Of a stretch of 20,810 nt of DNA, positions 20,745-20,810 are shown one piece after another. The notes beneath the pieces were generated by a model that worked only from the letters and a program-made list of their open reading frames with translations, was not told where the DNA came from and did not search any database. The translations under genes and the position numbers were made by a program. How positions within the stretch are numbered: position 1 is the stretch's first letter; each line of letters opens with the position of its first letter. Source of the stretch: Flavobacterium sp. (GTDB lineage: Bacteria; Bacteroidota; Bacteroidia; Flavobacteriales; Flavobacteriaceae); NCBI GenBank assembly GCA_030153045.1, contig JASLID010000097.1:1-20810 (forward strand), in the 5' to 3' direction.

Positions 20745-20810
20745 GCCGGTGTAGCTCAGCTGGCTAGAGCAGCTGATTTGTAATCAGCAGGTCGTGGGTT
20801 CGAGTCCCTC
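20745..20810 (+). tRNA. tRNA-Thr (anticodon UGU), cut by the window end
   Basis: The acceptor arm starts GCCGGTG (20745-20751), followed by a normal D-arm (GCTC ... GAGC), an anticodon stem GCTGA/TCAGC with loop TTTGTAA giving anticodon UGU (threonine), and the start of the T-arm (GTGGG, TTCGAGT, CCCTC; one T-T mismatch in the stem). The window ends before the 3' acceptor strand. In related genomes, as I recall, this tRNA is followed by tuf and ribosomal protein genes. Confidence 0.95.

Overview
The window looks like chromosomal DNA of a Flavobacterium or close relative (Bacteroidota, Flavobacteriaceae). It is AT-rich. Most gene starts lack a Shine-Dalgarno sequence and follow A-rich leaders. 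Several promoters carry the Bacteroidota -7 box TAnnTTTG, some with an upstream TTG. It holds a SusC/SusD outer-membrane uptake locus and surface lipoproteins with acidic residues after the lipid cysteine. The content is mostly conserved and housekeeping. No insertion sequence, prophage, CRISPR array or toxin-antitoxin pair was seen.

Layout. 1-1900: lysS on the minus strand, with its terminator and promoter. 1950-4150: a REP-like hairpin, a lipoprotein gene and lipB on plus, converging on rnhB (minus) through one shared terminator that contains both stop codons. 4267-10978: a four-gene outer-membrane operon of SusC receptor, SusD-like lipoprotein, an unknown surface lipoprotein and a Calx-beta lipoprotein, closed by a strong terminator. 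10988-14588: a putative porin, a second REP-like hairpin, and a PLP enzyme of the cystathionine beta-synthase type with C-terminal CBS domains. 14613-17036: a DUF2851 protein, a small PspC-like membrane protein and a membrane-anchored helix-hairpin-helix protein. 17078-18992: an acyl-CoA dehydrogenase converging on a ferredoxin-reductase-like flavoprotein. 19070-20810: a translation-related cluster of rpsU (bS21), a Xer-type tyrosine recombinase, hpf and the start of tRNA-Thr(UGU).

How the genes work together. The Sus-like operon would import an unidentified nutrient: the SusD lipoprotein and two accessory lipoproteins outside the cell, and the TonB-dependent channel in the outer membrane. 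No hydrolase lies beside it, so the substrate cannot be read from context. The last cluster groups two ribosome-acting proteins, bS21 and HPF, with a recombinase.

The most interesting signals are regulatory. rpsU carries the only strong Shine-Dalgarno sequence seen here, matching the bS21 autoregulation proposed for Flavobacteriia. Its promoter sits inside a 17-bp inverted repeat. At three gene junctions a TAnnTTTR box lies in, or at the foot of, the preceding terminator hairpin, so that new transcripts would start inside the stem and escape termination. The DUF2851 protein carries PD...ExH-like and cysteine motifs suggesting an undescribed Fe-S nuclease, which is speculative.
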